DNA from: Chrysomallon squamiferum
Lineage: Eukaryota; Mollusca; Gastropoda; Neomphalida; Peltospiridae
DNA length: 64,000 bases
Assembly: GCA_012295275.1 (NCBI GenBank)
Contig: CM022672.1
Location: 11,228,904 to 11,292,903, forward strand
Reading direction: 5' to 3'
Within the stretch, counting starts at the first letter, position 1. Each line of letters starts with the position of its first letter. Under the pieces are notes generated by a model. That model made no database searches and was not told the origin of the DNA. It saw only the letters and a list, made by a program, of their open reading frames with translations. A program made the translations under genes and the position numbers. Positions 38,399 through 51,857 of this stretch are shown one piece after another.

Positions 38399-39720
38399 TA
38401 TTAGTAAATGTAATGTTTCTAAAGTGATCATCTTGACAACATATACCGTTTATTTTTATGTATGTAAAATGTTTTGATAAAAGTTATATAAATAATGTTA
38501 AATTAATAAATTTATCACCTAGGCAACATATACCATTGTTCTAAATGTTTAAACAGGAATTTTGTAAATAATATGTTTCTAAAAACAGACACTTAAGTAA
38601 AATGTACTGTTTCTGTGGGGTGACTTCTTGAATATATTTATCTTGAGTATATATTTAAGGAAGATTTTTGTAAATAATGTTACTAAGACAAAAACACATA
38701 AAAACAATTCATTGTTTGCTACATTAACTGTTTATCTTTGAAGGACTGTTTCACAACACAGTGGTACTTCAGTACATTTATTGTTTCTGTGATGATTATC
38801 TTGGTGATTATGTTACTGTATTATTAAATATTTTAACCAGAGTTATGTAAATATTATATTTCTAAGACACTGGTGCATGAACAAACTTCGTATTTGCTAT
38901 AATAATTATTTTGGCCATGTGTGCCATTTATTTTTATATTTTTCTTTTTGGACAAGGAATCTTTCTAAAAACACTTATATTACTTACTAATTATTTGTGG
39001 TGATCTCGTGGTATATTTATGTTTGTCTAATTGTTTTAAAAAGAAATTTGTAAATAATATGTTTATAAGTCACTGGTAAAATAAGTATGTAAAAATGATT
39101 AGGACTCTAAGTTACTGGTAACTTAAATAAATAGAAATGATTGTTTCTGTTGCTGATCAGTTCAGCAACATTTACTGTTTGACTGTTTACAAAAGAACTT
39201 TATAAATAATATATATGTATTGTTTCTATGGTTGACATCTTTACATTTACCATTTATCTATTGAGCCACTGATTAAAAAATAACATTGTAAATAACATGT
39301 ATTTAAATCTATTGTTTATACAGTAATAATTTTGGCACTGTTTATGATTTAGTATTGGAACAAGAACTTTGTAAATAATATATGTATATCTCATATATAT
39401 TATTTCTATTGTGATCATCTAGGCACCATAACTATATGTATCTCTATGTATTGTTTCTATGCTGTTCATCTTGGCAACATTTAATACTTATTTTTGAGTC
39501 ACTGTAAAAAAAAGAAAAAAACTTTGCAAACAGTATGTATTTTTCATGTAAATAATATACATTTAAAGGTATTGTTTCTGTATCTCGGTAAAATGTAGTT
39601 TATATTTCTGTTACTGGTTGAAAAAGAACTTTGTAAATATGTTTCTAAGACACTGACATTGTTTCCATCTTGGCAATATAAATAATTTTTGGAAGAAAAG
39701 AAAATGTATATATATATAAA

Positions 39721-42700
39721 AGCCCAAATGAAAACCTTGTTTATATGTTATTAATGAAATGAAAATATTTGTTACTTTTATATATTACCTCACTGTATTT
39801 CTGTGATCTTTGCTATTTGTTATTTTTTATTGTATTATAAAGTTACAGTGTTTATATTTATATTACATTAATTTATATTAGTCTAGTCTATATACACATT
39901 TTTAGATAACTACTTGTGCATTTCTGGTATATCTACTTCCTTATCTTAAAAAAAAAAGAAAAAAAAAAGAAAAAAACAAAGGGGAACTCCTGTTTTATGT
40001 TTAATATATTTATCAAAAATGCATTTAGGTATATTGCATGCACACAAGCACACATGCATGTTCACACACACACACATACACACAAAAATAGAATGTGAAC
40101 ATATTTTACAGAAGAAAGATCACAAACAATCTTCATATTTTTTATTGGTATAAAATGTAAACATGATAATTATTAGTTCACACTGCTCTCTCAGGTTCTC
40201 TTTCATGACCATTTTTCTGAGATCTTTTTTAAGATGAATATTTTTGTCAAATTTTATTATTTATTATTATTTTTTTTCATTTGGATTGGAAAACCAGATT
40301 TCTTCATGATATACAATGAAGTGAAATGTTGATTAATGAATTATTACCAGACTATTTATCTTTGTAGTTAGAGAAAACCCATACTATTGGGATACAGGGT
40401 TAGTCATTAGAAAAAAAAAAAGTCTACCAGTTATATATATAATTTTGTTTTTGTCTCATTTTTCATAACCACACATCAGTCACAAGTTTATATTAATTGT
40501 CGCAAGAGAATTATGTAACTTAAACACCACTATCTAGTAAGAATTCATAATTCTTGAATATATATCTATATATCCATACGCACACAATTTAATTTACTTT
40601 TTTTCTTTAACAGAAGTCTATAGAAATAATAAAAGCAGATATTATTTGTGTTAAGTATATATATTTTTAAACAAAATATTTAGAATTTCTATTTTTCCTA
40701 ATTTTTTAGTTGTGAGAAAAATTGATTTATGAAAGTCTGTGAACAAAGTGTTTGTTTATCCCTCCAGAACCAGCTATCTTCTGAAAAATCGAAGCTCAAG
40801 GTTCTGAGATTGAATGTTATTTTAGTTCTGTATTAAATATTTTCATTATTTTATGTTGTTGTTTTAAATAATAAAATAAAAACAAAATTTAAAAAGATTA
40901 AATAACAATTTTTTTTAAATCAAGAGCAAACTGGATCAAATAATAGGTTATTCTGAATCTGTTCTTCAGAATTATTTTTTTGAATTCTAAATTTTATTAA
41001 CATCCAAGTTTTTAAAAATTTCAAAAGAATATATTTATTTATTTGCGATTTAATACAGTATCAAAAAAATTATTTGAACTGAATGCACTTCTAAAGCACA
41101 ATCTATATAGCATGCTCTATGCTTTAATAAAATAAAATATAAAAAATAAACATTTCACCAATTTCTTTATACTAGTAGCAATTGTCTAAATCCCTCTTCA
41201 CAGAACATAATCCCAACATAATGTTAATAATACATTATCTGAAATCAACCATTTTTAAAGTCTTGAATGAGCAAGGTTATTTTTTAAATATATCTATATA
41301 TATATAAATCCCACTTCATTTCATAATTTAAGGCAAGCAAAAAAGTAAAACCAAAAAAACAGCCAATGCAATAATGATATTTATTTACAATAACAATGAT
41401 TTCAGTAATACAGATGACAACAGTTTGACTACTGTCGTCTATATTTAACAAATTCAGTAAATTTCAACACATTCATGTGTAACTGCTTGAAATGCTTTCA
41501 TTTACATATAAAATGAAACATGTAAACTGAAATATATAACAAGAATGAATGCTAAAAGTCAATGAAGTCAAATACAAAATGTTTTGTACATGTTTAACAT
41601 ATCCATATTTTTATGAATGATTTAATTAAATGATATCCAAAAAGCAGTAAATGACATTAAATGTCTTATTACAACATTTCAGTCTGTATCCATCCCTTTT
41701 AAACTTGTGACCCATTTTCATACAATCCTTTTAGATAATACTAAGTTTAAATATTTTTAGTTCCAGTTTAGCAAGAAAGAAATAAAAAATAAAATAATAA
41801 ACAAATTTGAAAAACAAACGTGCCCAGATACCACCAAAATATGGATGACATAATATTAATATTGCTAGATACACTGGGATTAAAATGGTACAATATGAAT
41901 AAACTGAGGAGGGGAGAAATGGTTAAAAATGATGTAGTGATAACAAGTATTAGTAGGTAACATGAAGCATACATTAATCCAATAAAAACAAATTTCATGC
42001 TAATGATATTTGAAAATGCTTGTTTAAAATTCCAAACAACATTATATTTTTGATAAAATGAACAACACCAAAATTGTTCTACAATAGATCCATTCAACAC
42101 TGAAGCAACAATTCTGTGATCATATTTAATGGACCCTTTCAAATTTCTCAGAAAAATGTAATGGTGAAACCTTTCTTTTAAACGTATATCCAAAAGTCAT
42201 CAACATTTTTCATATATACCTTAACTAAAAACAACAAAAACAAAATCCCCCAAAACCCAGTCTGCTCCAAATGTCTGATAAAAATGGGCAAATTTTAGAG
42301 AGAAATATGAAAACTTTCAGCTGTTTTCAGTGACTTCTGTTTTGTGTCATATTTTAATCTCTGATTCTCCAAATTAGTTATTACTTCCTCACTTTCTTCA
42401 AAAAACAGTGTTAAGATAATTGTCCATATATCCACAATTTAGAACTACTGAAATATAAATCTGAAATATTTATTAAACTAATAGCTGCCATAAATGTTTC
42501 CTACAAACAAAATGTATATGATGTTAAAATTATTTTACTTTCAGAAATGCACACCTGCAAAATTTCAGGTACCATTCTATAGATGTCAATACTGTAAATT
42601 ATAAGATAAAAAATTAGAAAAAGATATAAAAACTTTGTTTAGGTGGTTAATTGTAACATAAAACTTTTAAAAGTAACCCTAATATTTTTTAAAGGATAAT

Positions 42701-43228
42701 AAAACACTGTATATTAAGCCACCCTTTCATTGACACCTTTATTTTTAAAATTATTTTTATCACCATTATTCACATCTAGCTTTTATATATATCTGAAACA
42801 ACTTAAAACTTCAGAGTGGTAATTTTAAACTTTATTAAAAGTTTATTTATTATTCTTTTTTTTGTTCAAATTAAGTTTTTAGAGTATGTCTTTTAACTTT
42901 AGAACTGCTTTAATGAAGTTCTGTATATCAATATCCCTGAATCATGGCTTTTATTTATTATTATGTTTCTTTTTTCAACCATTATGGTCAAACATGACAT
43001 AAATAATTTCATCTTACCCCTTTTCACCTTTCTTCCAGTTACCAATTTCTTTTTGTCTTATTTAAGAGAAACAGCAATAACATTTCCATGTGGAATAAAA
43101 TATACTGAATAGTTAAACGCAAGTTTCTCAGAACACAATAATAGTAATTTTTGCACATGAAGGCTTTCACTTTTGCAGTATACTTTTTCTCTTCTGAATG
43201 TCAAATGGCAATTAACGTGGCCAAGAAT
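39721..43228. other. Spacer between TEP1 and PUF60, probable PUF60 3'UTR
   Basis: The two genes converge here. No conserved coding sequence is visible. The left part has short simple repeats (CA-rich at about 40045-40085, small TA runs). The right part, immediately downstream of the PUF60 stop on the minus strand, is presumably its 3'UTR. Several minus-strand AATAAA signals occur (for example within 42950-42962 and near 41380), so the transcript end cannot be fixed. A 141-codon minus-strand open frame at 41768-42193 is hydrophobic, AT-driven and resembles nothing I know. Confidence 0.5.
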
Positions 43229-46200
43229 TCAACCAGACAGGTCTTGAGCATTAAACATATCCTGGTCATAGCGCTCTGCTCGCACTATTCTGCCACCAAA
43301 GTAACGGCCATTCAGAGAACTTATTGCTTTTTCAACAGCTGAAAAAAATAGTAAATAATGTAAATAAATACATTTTTTCTTAAAGAAAGAAACAAAAAAT
43401 ATCATTCTAAAAAAATAAATAAATGTCACTGTCATGGTACAGAAATACATTTTCATAAAATAACTTTTTATCATTTATCTGAATCATTTCTTTTCTTTTC
43501 TGTATCATGAATGTTTTCAAATAAAAATCTAAAACTTACATCAGTCAAAAGTTTGTATTAAAAAAGAAAATTTTTGTTTGCTTTATAAAAGACCTAAATA
43601 ATTTTTTTGGACAAAAAATTAAAAAAATAAAAATTCTGTTCATCTCAATTATCTTTTAAGTCAGTCTATATCGTTTTTACTGTACTTAGAAGACACAACT
43701 CCTTAAGTTTAAAACAGATAAAGCATGCCAAATTCACCTTCTTGTGATGAAAATTCAACAAATATTTTGACAATAACTTCCGCATCTTCATCTTCACTCT
43801 GTTTTTCTTGATATATGATAACTCTATTAACAACACCATAACGACCACATTCTTCTGTCACCTCATCTTCTAGGTCGTCATCAAGGTCTTCTTTCCCCAC
43901 CATGTTTCGTAGAACCATTACTCGAGCCTACAGAGAAAGAAATAGTAACTCAGAGAAGGCAGTTCTTTACTTAGAATGGTTTAAAAGGCATTAATGTATT
44001 TCCAGATCACAGATTTTATATATATATATTAAAAAGAAATGAAAAAATATTAAAAGTTATGTCCCAGTTAATGACTAGAATAGTAGATATGGTTATTTTC
44101 TATCATATTTGTGAAACATTTTATGAAAATGAAATAAATCTAGTTTAATTTTGAAAGATATGTTTAACCAATAATGAAACCAAACACTATTTAATTACAT
44201 ATAGATGACTTCTAGCTATACTAATGATAAAAAAAAATAATACAAATTCATGGCAGTCTTATGAGAATAAATGAATCATGGCAGAAAAATTAATGTTAAT
44301 AAAATAGGTTAATACAGATCTATTTCAGATTTAAAATATGTGAAAGTCTACTAACCTCTGACTGCCTCATCAACTTCTGCATGACCATGTGTCTTGCATT
44401 GCTGCCACTGATCTTCATGCTCTCCTGCTGTTCCAGAGACTGATGCTGGTCCTCTTCTTGTTTCTGGGTTCCATTTGTTTTTGCTTCTTTTTCCTGGTCT
44501 GGGTTTACAGTTGACAGTGATGCTGCAATAGCTGTTGCATTAGCTTTTTGAAAAACAAAAATTATACATACATTTAAACTTTTAGTTAAAATATTATTTA
44601 ATCATTACTGTTATTATTATTATTATTATTTTTCTTTTTACACATGTAAATTAGAAAACTACATTTAATATATAAGAATATTCACTGCCCTTTTTTAAAA
44701 ATAAACTCTGGAGAAGGAAAAAGTATAATATTTTTGCATACAACGTGTAATGTAAGACACATTATAAAAGTTATCACATGCTTACACAAGGCCTTTACTT
44801 TTACATACAAATTATAATAATAATTATAAAAAAAAAAAAAATCTTTTAAGAAAAGAGAAAAAGATGAACCTTTAGTAATTTATTTACACATCTTTTATCT
44901 AAATAACTGAGAAATTAAGAAAATGGTAAAAATAAATTTCATACAGAAAAATGATTCTGATAAACATAATACACTTAAAAAAAAATGAGCAAAAAGTCCC
45001 CACTGCCCCAAAAAATCCGTAATGAAAAATCAGAAATAGCATCATAATAAACTGAAGTAGCTCTAAACACTTACCAAGAGAGTTTGCCACTGGAAGAGAC
45101 ACTGTTGTAGTTGCTATCAGTGGCATGATTGTAGGAGTTGTTATTGGAAGAGGTGTTAAAATCGGAGGCTGGCCAAGCTGTGTTGGTACTGCTATTGGTG
45201 GTGGAGGAAGTATGGGCACAGGTACAGGTGACGACTGTTTCAGTGATGGAGGTGACGGGATACCATTTCCAAGTGTCGTTGGCATAGCCAGACCAGGTGG
45301 AGCCTTTGTTGTTTTTGAAAAAAAGAAAAGAAATAAAGTAAAATAATAATAATTAATACAGCAAAGTAAATAATAATAATACAAAAAATTAATTTATCCT
45401 TTTTTTTTTTTTTTTTTATATCTTAGCATTTTAAATCAGAAAGAATTAGAAAACAGTAAATAAATATTTTTCTTAATACACCTGATCTGTCTTGAAAGAA
45501 CATACTTTCAGTATTAAATAAACCTACCAGGACTGCAGCTGTTTGTTGTTGGGCATCCATAGCAGTGATCTTTGCTGTAACAGCAGCAGCAGCAACGGCA
45601 GATGCTGTTGGCATACTGCTGGGTCCTGTTGGTGCCTGGAGAGCATTTGGAGGTGTTATTGCCTGAAATAATCAATGTTGTAAAAAATAAAATAATAATA
45701 TATAAAACTGTTTTTATAGGTGTTTAAAGAAATCATCACTACAGCCTATCAAAAAATATTTGTTACTTTTTTCTTAAGGATGGTACTGGTTACTAATTAA
45801 TATTAAAAATGATTTAACAAAAACAATACATACTCTGCCAACACGCAAGTATTGTCCTCCAAGATCAAATAGATTCATAGATGCAACAGCATCTAATCCT
45901 GACTGCTGATTTTCAAATTCTATGAAGCCATAACCTCTGAAAAACAAATGATTTACACATAAATACAAAAGTTTCAGCACTATTATTAATAATAATCATT
46001 TAAAATTTCATCAATGGCTAATGGATCACAACTATGATTAATCTAAAAAATCAATCTCACAATAACCAGATTGTAACTTCTTTGTAATATATATTTAATT
46101 ATTGTTAGGATTTAAAAACAAGTATATATCTTTAATAACTGAAAAACTGTCTCAACATACTAGCTCATATTTTAATTTTTTTGTTTGTTTTAATCACAAG

Positions 46201-49200
46201 ACTTAAACCTATCATGAGTTGATAGCTAATGATTTAACTTTCTCATTGATAACATAACATCAGTTGTAAAATAAAATTTAAAATGCCACTTACTTGTGTT
46301 TACCAGGTTTTGTTGGATCTTGAGCCAGTTTACATGAAATAATTTTGCCAAAAGCTTCAAACACACTGAAATAAAAAGCATTAAATATGCATTTTCTGAA
46401 ATACTCCATCCATAATATTATTAATCACAGGCAATTTGTTTTGCACTGAAAGCAAGGTATCCAAAATTGTTCATACATTTTATTTGTCATGGTTGCAATC
46501 TTGATTTTTCATACAGATACAGTGGCACATTTAACAACTAATTATGGATTACTTTTGTTTCTTGCCACTGATGATAATTATAATGCAGTAATAGTACATA
46601 TTTAATTTTTATAATAATGCTTCTGTCAGACTGTGTGGGTTAAACATATTACTATATCTTACTTTAAAATTATTCATTTATTAATTTATTTCTGATAACC
46701 TTTATTAATAATAAAATATTTCAATAATATAATTAGCTCTTTAGGATAGATACAAGTTACCATTTTTATTTGTTTCAGAATGGCATTTCACACAGAAAAA
46801 TGATTCCCAACAGATTCATGCATATGGTAACTTTTACATCATTTATTCACTTATAAGTAGCATAATGGTATCAAAAGTCAATTCAAGACATATTAAAGGC
46901 TTACCTCTGTATGTCTGACTCTGATAAATCATTGTGGATAGATGCCACATAAATTCTGTTATAGTTCTTTGCTTCCTCTGCCAGTTGCTCTATGATTGGT
47001 TGAGCTTGTGGCATGTTACTGGGTCGACCAACCTAGAATATATATAGAAATTTGAATACCACTTACAAAAATTAAAGAATAAATAAATAACAACCCTGCC
47101 ACAAAACCCAAAACAATTGAGAATGTTTTTGTTTGGAAAATGAAAATACACCCTGAAAAGAAAAAAACAGTCATTCCCAGATTCCATATTCAATACAAAT
47201 ATTAAAAATCTTTTCCATAGTTTACATGAAAACATTCATAAATACACTGCATCATAACTGTCAGCAAACCAACAGATGAAATTTCAATATATCTATGACA
47301 GCAGAAATACAATATGACATAAAAAAACATAAGAAATAAAACCACAGGCAAATCTGCCGAAGTAAATCTATTCATATTATTTTTGAGTGCTTTGAGGTTG
47401 ATAATGCCATAAAAACTGACCTTGATATTGCGACCACCGATCATGACTCCATTCATCTGCTCGAGAGCAAGCTGAGCTGCTTCAGGAACCTCATATTCAA
47501 TGAAGGAAAATCCCTTGTGCTTATTTGTAATGGGATCCCAAGACAAGTTCACACTCTTGATAGGTCCAAAGGGAATGAATGATTGCTTTATTGTGTCCTC
47601 CTTGATTTCAAAGTTTATACTGCCGACATATATCCTAAATAAAACAAAATATACATCTCATTATTATTAGTTCACAGAAAACAGAAAAAAAATTACAATC
47701 TGGGATGTTTTTACTTTAAACTTTCAAGAAAAAAAACTTTAAATTTATCTTTGAATTTATGAAGAAAAGATCATTTTTGTTTTTTTTAAATTGTTTAATT
47801 TGGGTTTCTTTTTTTGCAGTTCAATTAATAATGACAAAATGGTCCTGTTAAATATAACATTTTCCCTGAAGTCGTGACATAATTGCATACAGGGTGGACC
47901 ACTCTGCTTTAAAGTTTCTTCCATAGCTGTTAAGAAAAATACATCTATCAGTCCACCATGTACACGATGACATCACGACTCCAGATGTAAAATGGCAGCA
48001 TTTAAGTGTTTTGGAGCAGTAACATTTCATCGTCATACTTTGTTTTGAATGATGATAGGTTGCTGAAAGTAAAAAAAGAAAAAAAAAGAAAAGAAATTTG
48101 AAAATCTATTTTACATTAAACATGTAAAAGATCAAGAAATCAATGATTTTATTAGATTACATTTCTTTAAAAGAGAAAATTGTGTACAAACCTGCACATC
48201 AAGGCCAAAGCTTGCTGTCTTTGTACAGTTGTTTGGAAATTCTGCATTTGCTGTAAATAACAATAATAAATGTAATATCTGCTTAGAACAACAACAAAAA
48301 AATACATTTCAAACTACATTTAAAACAAGTAATTATAAATAAAAATAATTGACTTTAAAGAATTTTAAATGCAATCTGCAAAGTTAGAATACATTATTAT
48401 TTTTAAGAAAAAAAAAAGAAAAAAAATAGAGAAAATAAATCCAATTAAAATTTTCAAAACTGTAAAAGTGAAATATACCGAGAAATATGTATAGTTTAGT
48501 CATTAATATCAAATTATTTCAAATAAAACAAAAATTTGTCTCTATTTCTGCACAGGCCATGTTGAATATTATGGAAAATATTTTACCTGTTGTTGATGTG
48601 CAATTGTTTGCCGAACCAGTACACTTTTGATACTCTGTTCCATAGCATACTTCTTAGCTTTCTGAATGAGATCTTGCTGGGAAGAAGAAAGCTTCGGAGG
48701 TGTAAACAGCTTTATTTCTCGTTTGGCACCAGGACCCTCCAACAAAGGCCCAGTCTGATTTGCCTGGAGTATGAGGTCTTCTGAATTAAGAAAAATGAAA
48801 CTGTCAGATATATTGTTATCTTAATACACATACAAAAAAAAAAATAAAAAAAAAAAAATAAAATAAAATAAAATAAAATAAATAAATAAAAAAACAATTA
48901 AAATAAAATAAATAAGAACAAGACTTCAAGACCAACAGTAAAATTAAACATATAGTATGAATAGATACAAACAAATGTCAAATACAGTCAATGCCTTACC
49001 AACATATGACAAAATATACATACAGATAAAGATTTTTTCAGTTGTATTCATTTCAACTTTTGCCTGATGTAACAGCAAATCAATGAATGAACAAGAAAGA
49101 AAACAATTCTTCTTTCTGAAAAACAATTCTGAACATCAAGCAGATGTTCCGCACTTCTTGTAAAGATGGGTTAAAAAAAAAAAAAAAAAGTTTCTAAAAT

Positions 49201-51826
49201 GTGGGAAAAACTTTCCATCCCACCCCACTGATACTAAGTACAAGAGTGCAAGTCGAGTCTTATGAAACATTGTTTACCGCTTCAGTGATGAATGTAAGGC
49301 CTCTGTTTAGCCCTTTTTCGGGGCTGGCCCTGTTCTCTTGGCTAGAAGCCTTCAAATACATGTTGTCTGTTATGGAGGCACGCTTTTCACTTCTACTACC
49401 ATTGCATATGAAAAACACAGAAAAAGAAAAGAAAAGAAAAAGAGACGTAAGTAATCAGTTTCTACACTGAATTCCTTATAACCGTAATGGTCCTCTTATT
49501 CTTTCCGACACCTGCAAATAAAACTCTTGCAGAATATACAATCAAATTCATGATATTAAATTCTGCCGAATTAATTCTGGTGAAATCCGAAGCATGCATT
49601 ACCCTTTGATCAGTGCAGGAATTTCATTAGCATGTTTGGGCTTTACAAAACATTTAAAGTGATAGTATTCAGGGATACCTTACATTAGTAATACTTACTC
49701 TAATTTTGTAAGTTCCTTTAGATAAATGAAATATTTTGTAATATACACCTTCGACATAGTAGAAGTATGATTAAATTGTTTTGGAAACTTTTTTGTAATC
49801 AGAGACAAAAGAAAACTATGACTTATCAGTGGGAAAATACTGATTATTTTGAAAAAATAATAACATCTTGGATAAATTGTTTTCTTCCAACAGCACATTG
49901 AAGGGCATTAACTCTCAAGTTTGTTTTTCATTTTTTTCTCTCCAGAAAAAAATGTATTAATTATTGATCTATTTAAATAAGTGAATCAAATTCTTTTATT
50001 AATTTCTGTGCCAGGTTAATTGTACATCAATATCAGTCTCTCACAAACAACATTCGGAAACTAAAAAAAACTGCTGAACAATTTTAAATGTAATTTTATC
50101 TCCAAAATATATCAGAAACTCAATATACTAAGCAAACATATACAATCAATAAAAAAAACCCCAAATAATGTTATTATATTTATCACAACAGATGAAAAAA
50201 ATACCAGACATTTTTCTTAAGACAGAAATATATCAGTGTTCCTCAATAAAGCTGTGTTCTGGGAACAAATATGAATAACTGAAAGTGATAAAAATTTAAT
50301 ATTTGGAAATGCTTCTGGTATGTTATTTTGTTTCCCATTAGTAACAAAAATTGCAAATTGTTATTGTTTAAAAAAGTAAATGGGTTTTCACAAAATTAAA
50401 AACTTTTTATTAATAATTTTTGTAACTGCAATAAGAAAAATACATTATTATTTTTACTTATCCAGTAAAAGCCAAAAAAAAAAAAAAAAAAAAATTGTTT
50501 TTAGTGTTTCTTAATTCCTTAGAAAAATGTTTTAGGACAGTTTATCTTCTATTTAGACCTCTTAGAAAAAGAAAAAAAAAACTAAAACTAATTTTAATGT
50601 TATTTGTAAAAAATAAATAAATAAATAAATAAATAAAAAAATTAAAATTAAAATAGTTTCTCCCAGAAAGATTAGTAAAAATAAATTTCCAGTTTGTTAA
50701 CTGGAAATAGCAATCTTGGGAGTATTCTTGTGTCACTTTTGCTTCAGATATCAACTTGTGAATTGATTAAGATGAACCTGGAAAAAAAAGAATAAAAAAA
50801 AAAAAAAAAAAAAGAGAAATTTTAAACTAGATTTAAGTTTTAGTTTTGAGCAGTGTATGTTGAAATTAAACTTAAAATTTATTATACTGAAATAATCTAA
50901 CTTTGAAAAAAAATAAAAATAAAAGATGAAAAAGGAAAAAAAATTATAAAGAAAAAACATATACACCATTTGACAGTTTTTATTATAATTATTTCTAATT
51001 ACTAACAATCAGTATTACAGGTTTGTTCCTTTTAAGAGAAAAAGTAAACAACAGTTCTGTTACTAATCAAATAAAACAAAATTTATTCTTCCAGAGTAAC
51101 AGCAGCAAACATTATCGGCTTTGCATATTTCTCCACCAAGGGTCATGTTAGAGATGATGTGCTTCACTGTAAAAATACAGACAAGAAAAGAAAAATCTTT
51201 TGAATTTAGGATGCTGTGGCATATACAACATGCTTAATAATCAATCAGTATACTTAATGCTGTATTTGTGATTTATGCTTAAGATTAGTTGCAGAGGAAA
51301 AAGAACATAAAATCCAAGGACAGCAAGGTGCAAATAATTTCCATTTGAAATTGTGTCGCATATAACAAAATTTCACAGGGTGTTTTACTGCTTAAATGCT
51401 ATAGATTGATTTTAACTTAATCAGGGGTTTTATTATAAAAAGTTAAAAACATGGATCCTCCAGTACAATATGAACACTAGACCCATCCCCAAAATGTAAC
51501 TTATTATTCTGTTTATAATATTAAATTCAGAAACAGTAGTGTAGTGGCTATATCAAAAATGCATATTTCATGCCATATAAAATTAGTTAAGATATTGATT
51601 TTTCTTGAATAAAATGACCCATTTCAATTTTTAATTAATACCAATCAACATTAAAAACAAACAAGTTTTTATGGTATCTTTTTCTATATATTTTGTTTAA
51701 ATTTCAATTAAATGTAAAGCTAATTCACACTAAAATTTCTGGAAATTTCAGCTGTATACAGTTGACTGTTTCTGCTTCACTCAACAGCACGAAGATCATT
51801 AGAATTCCTATAAAAATACAGACAGG

Positions 51827-51857
<31 letters not shown>

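Larger units (their letters stand above)
37480..39720 (+). repeat. Decayed tandem array seeded by the last TEP1 exon
   Basis: About sixteen degenerate units of roughly 80-110 bases share three blocks: gtgatcatcttggcaacat(a/t)taccatttat, ctaaatgtttaaacaagaac, and tttgtaaataatat followed by tattgtttct. The first block of the first unit is the coding end of exon 53 (GDSLGNIYH) together with the stop codon. Copies recur near 37595, 37698, 38424, 38519, 38620, 38794, 38900, 39000, 39154, 39233, 39326, 39412, 39465, 39582 and 39667. A transposon interrupts the third unit. The array presumably forms part of the TEP1 3'UTR or flank; no convincing poly-A signal could be singled out. Confidence 0.88.

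Noticed and set aside
41768-42193. 141-codon open frame on the minus strand downstream of PUF60
   Set aside because: It is rich in Phe, Ile, Leu and Ser as expected from AT-rich noncoding sequence, has no recognisable domain, and lies where the PUF60 3'UTR or spacer is expected.
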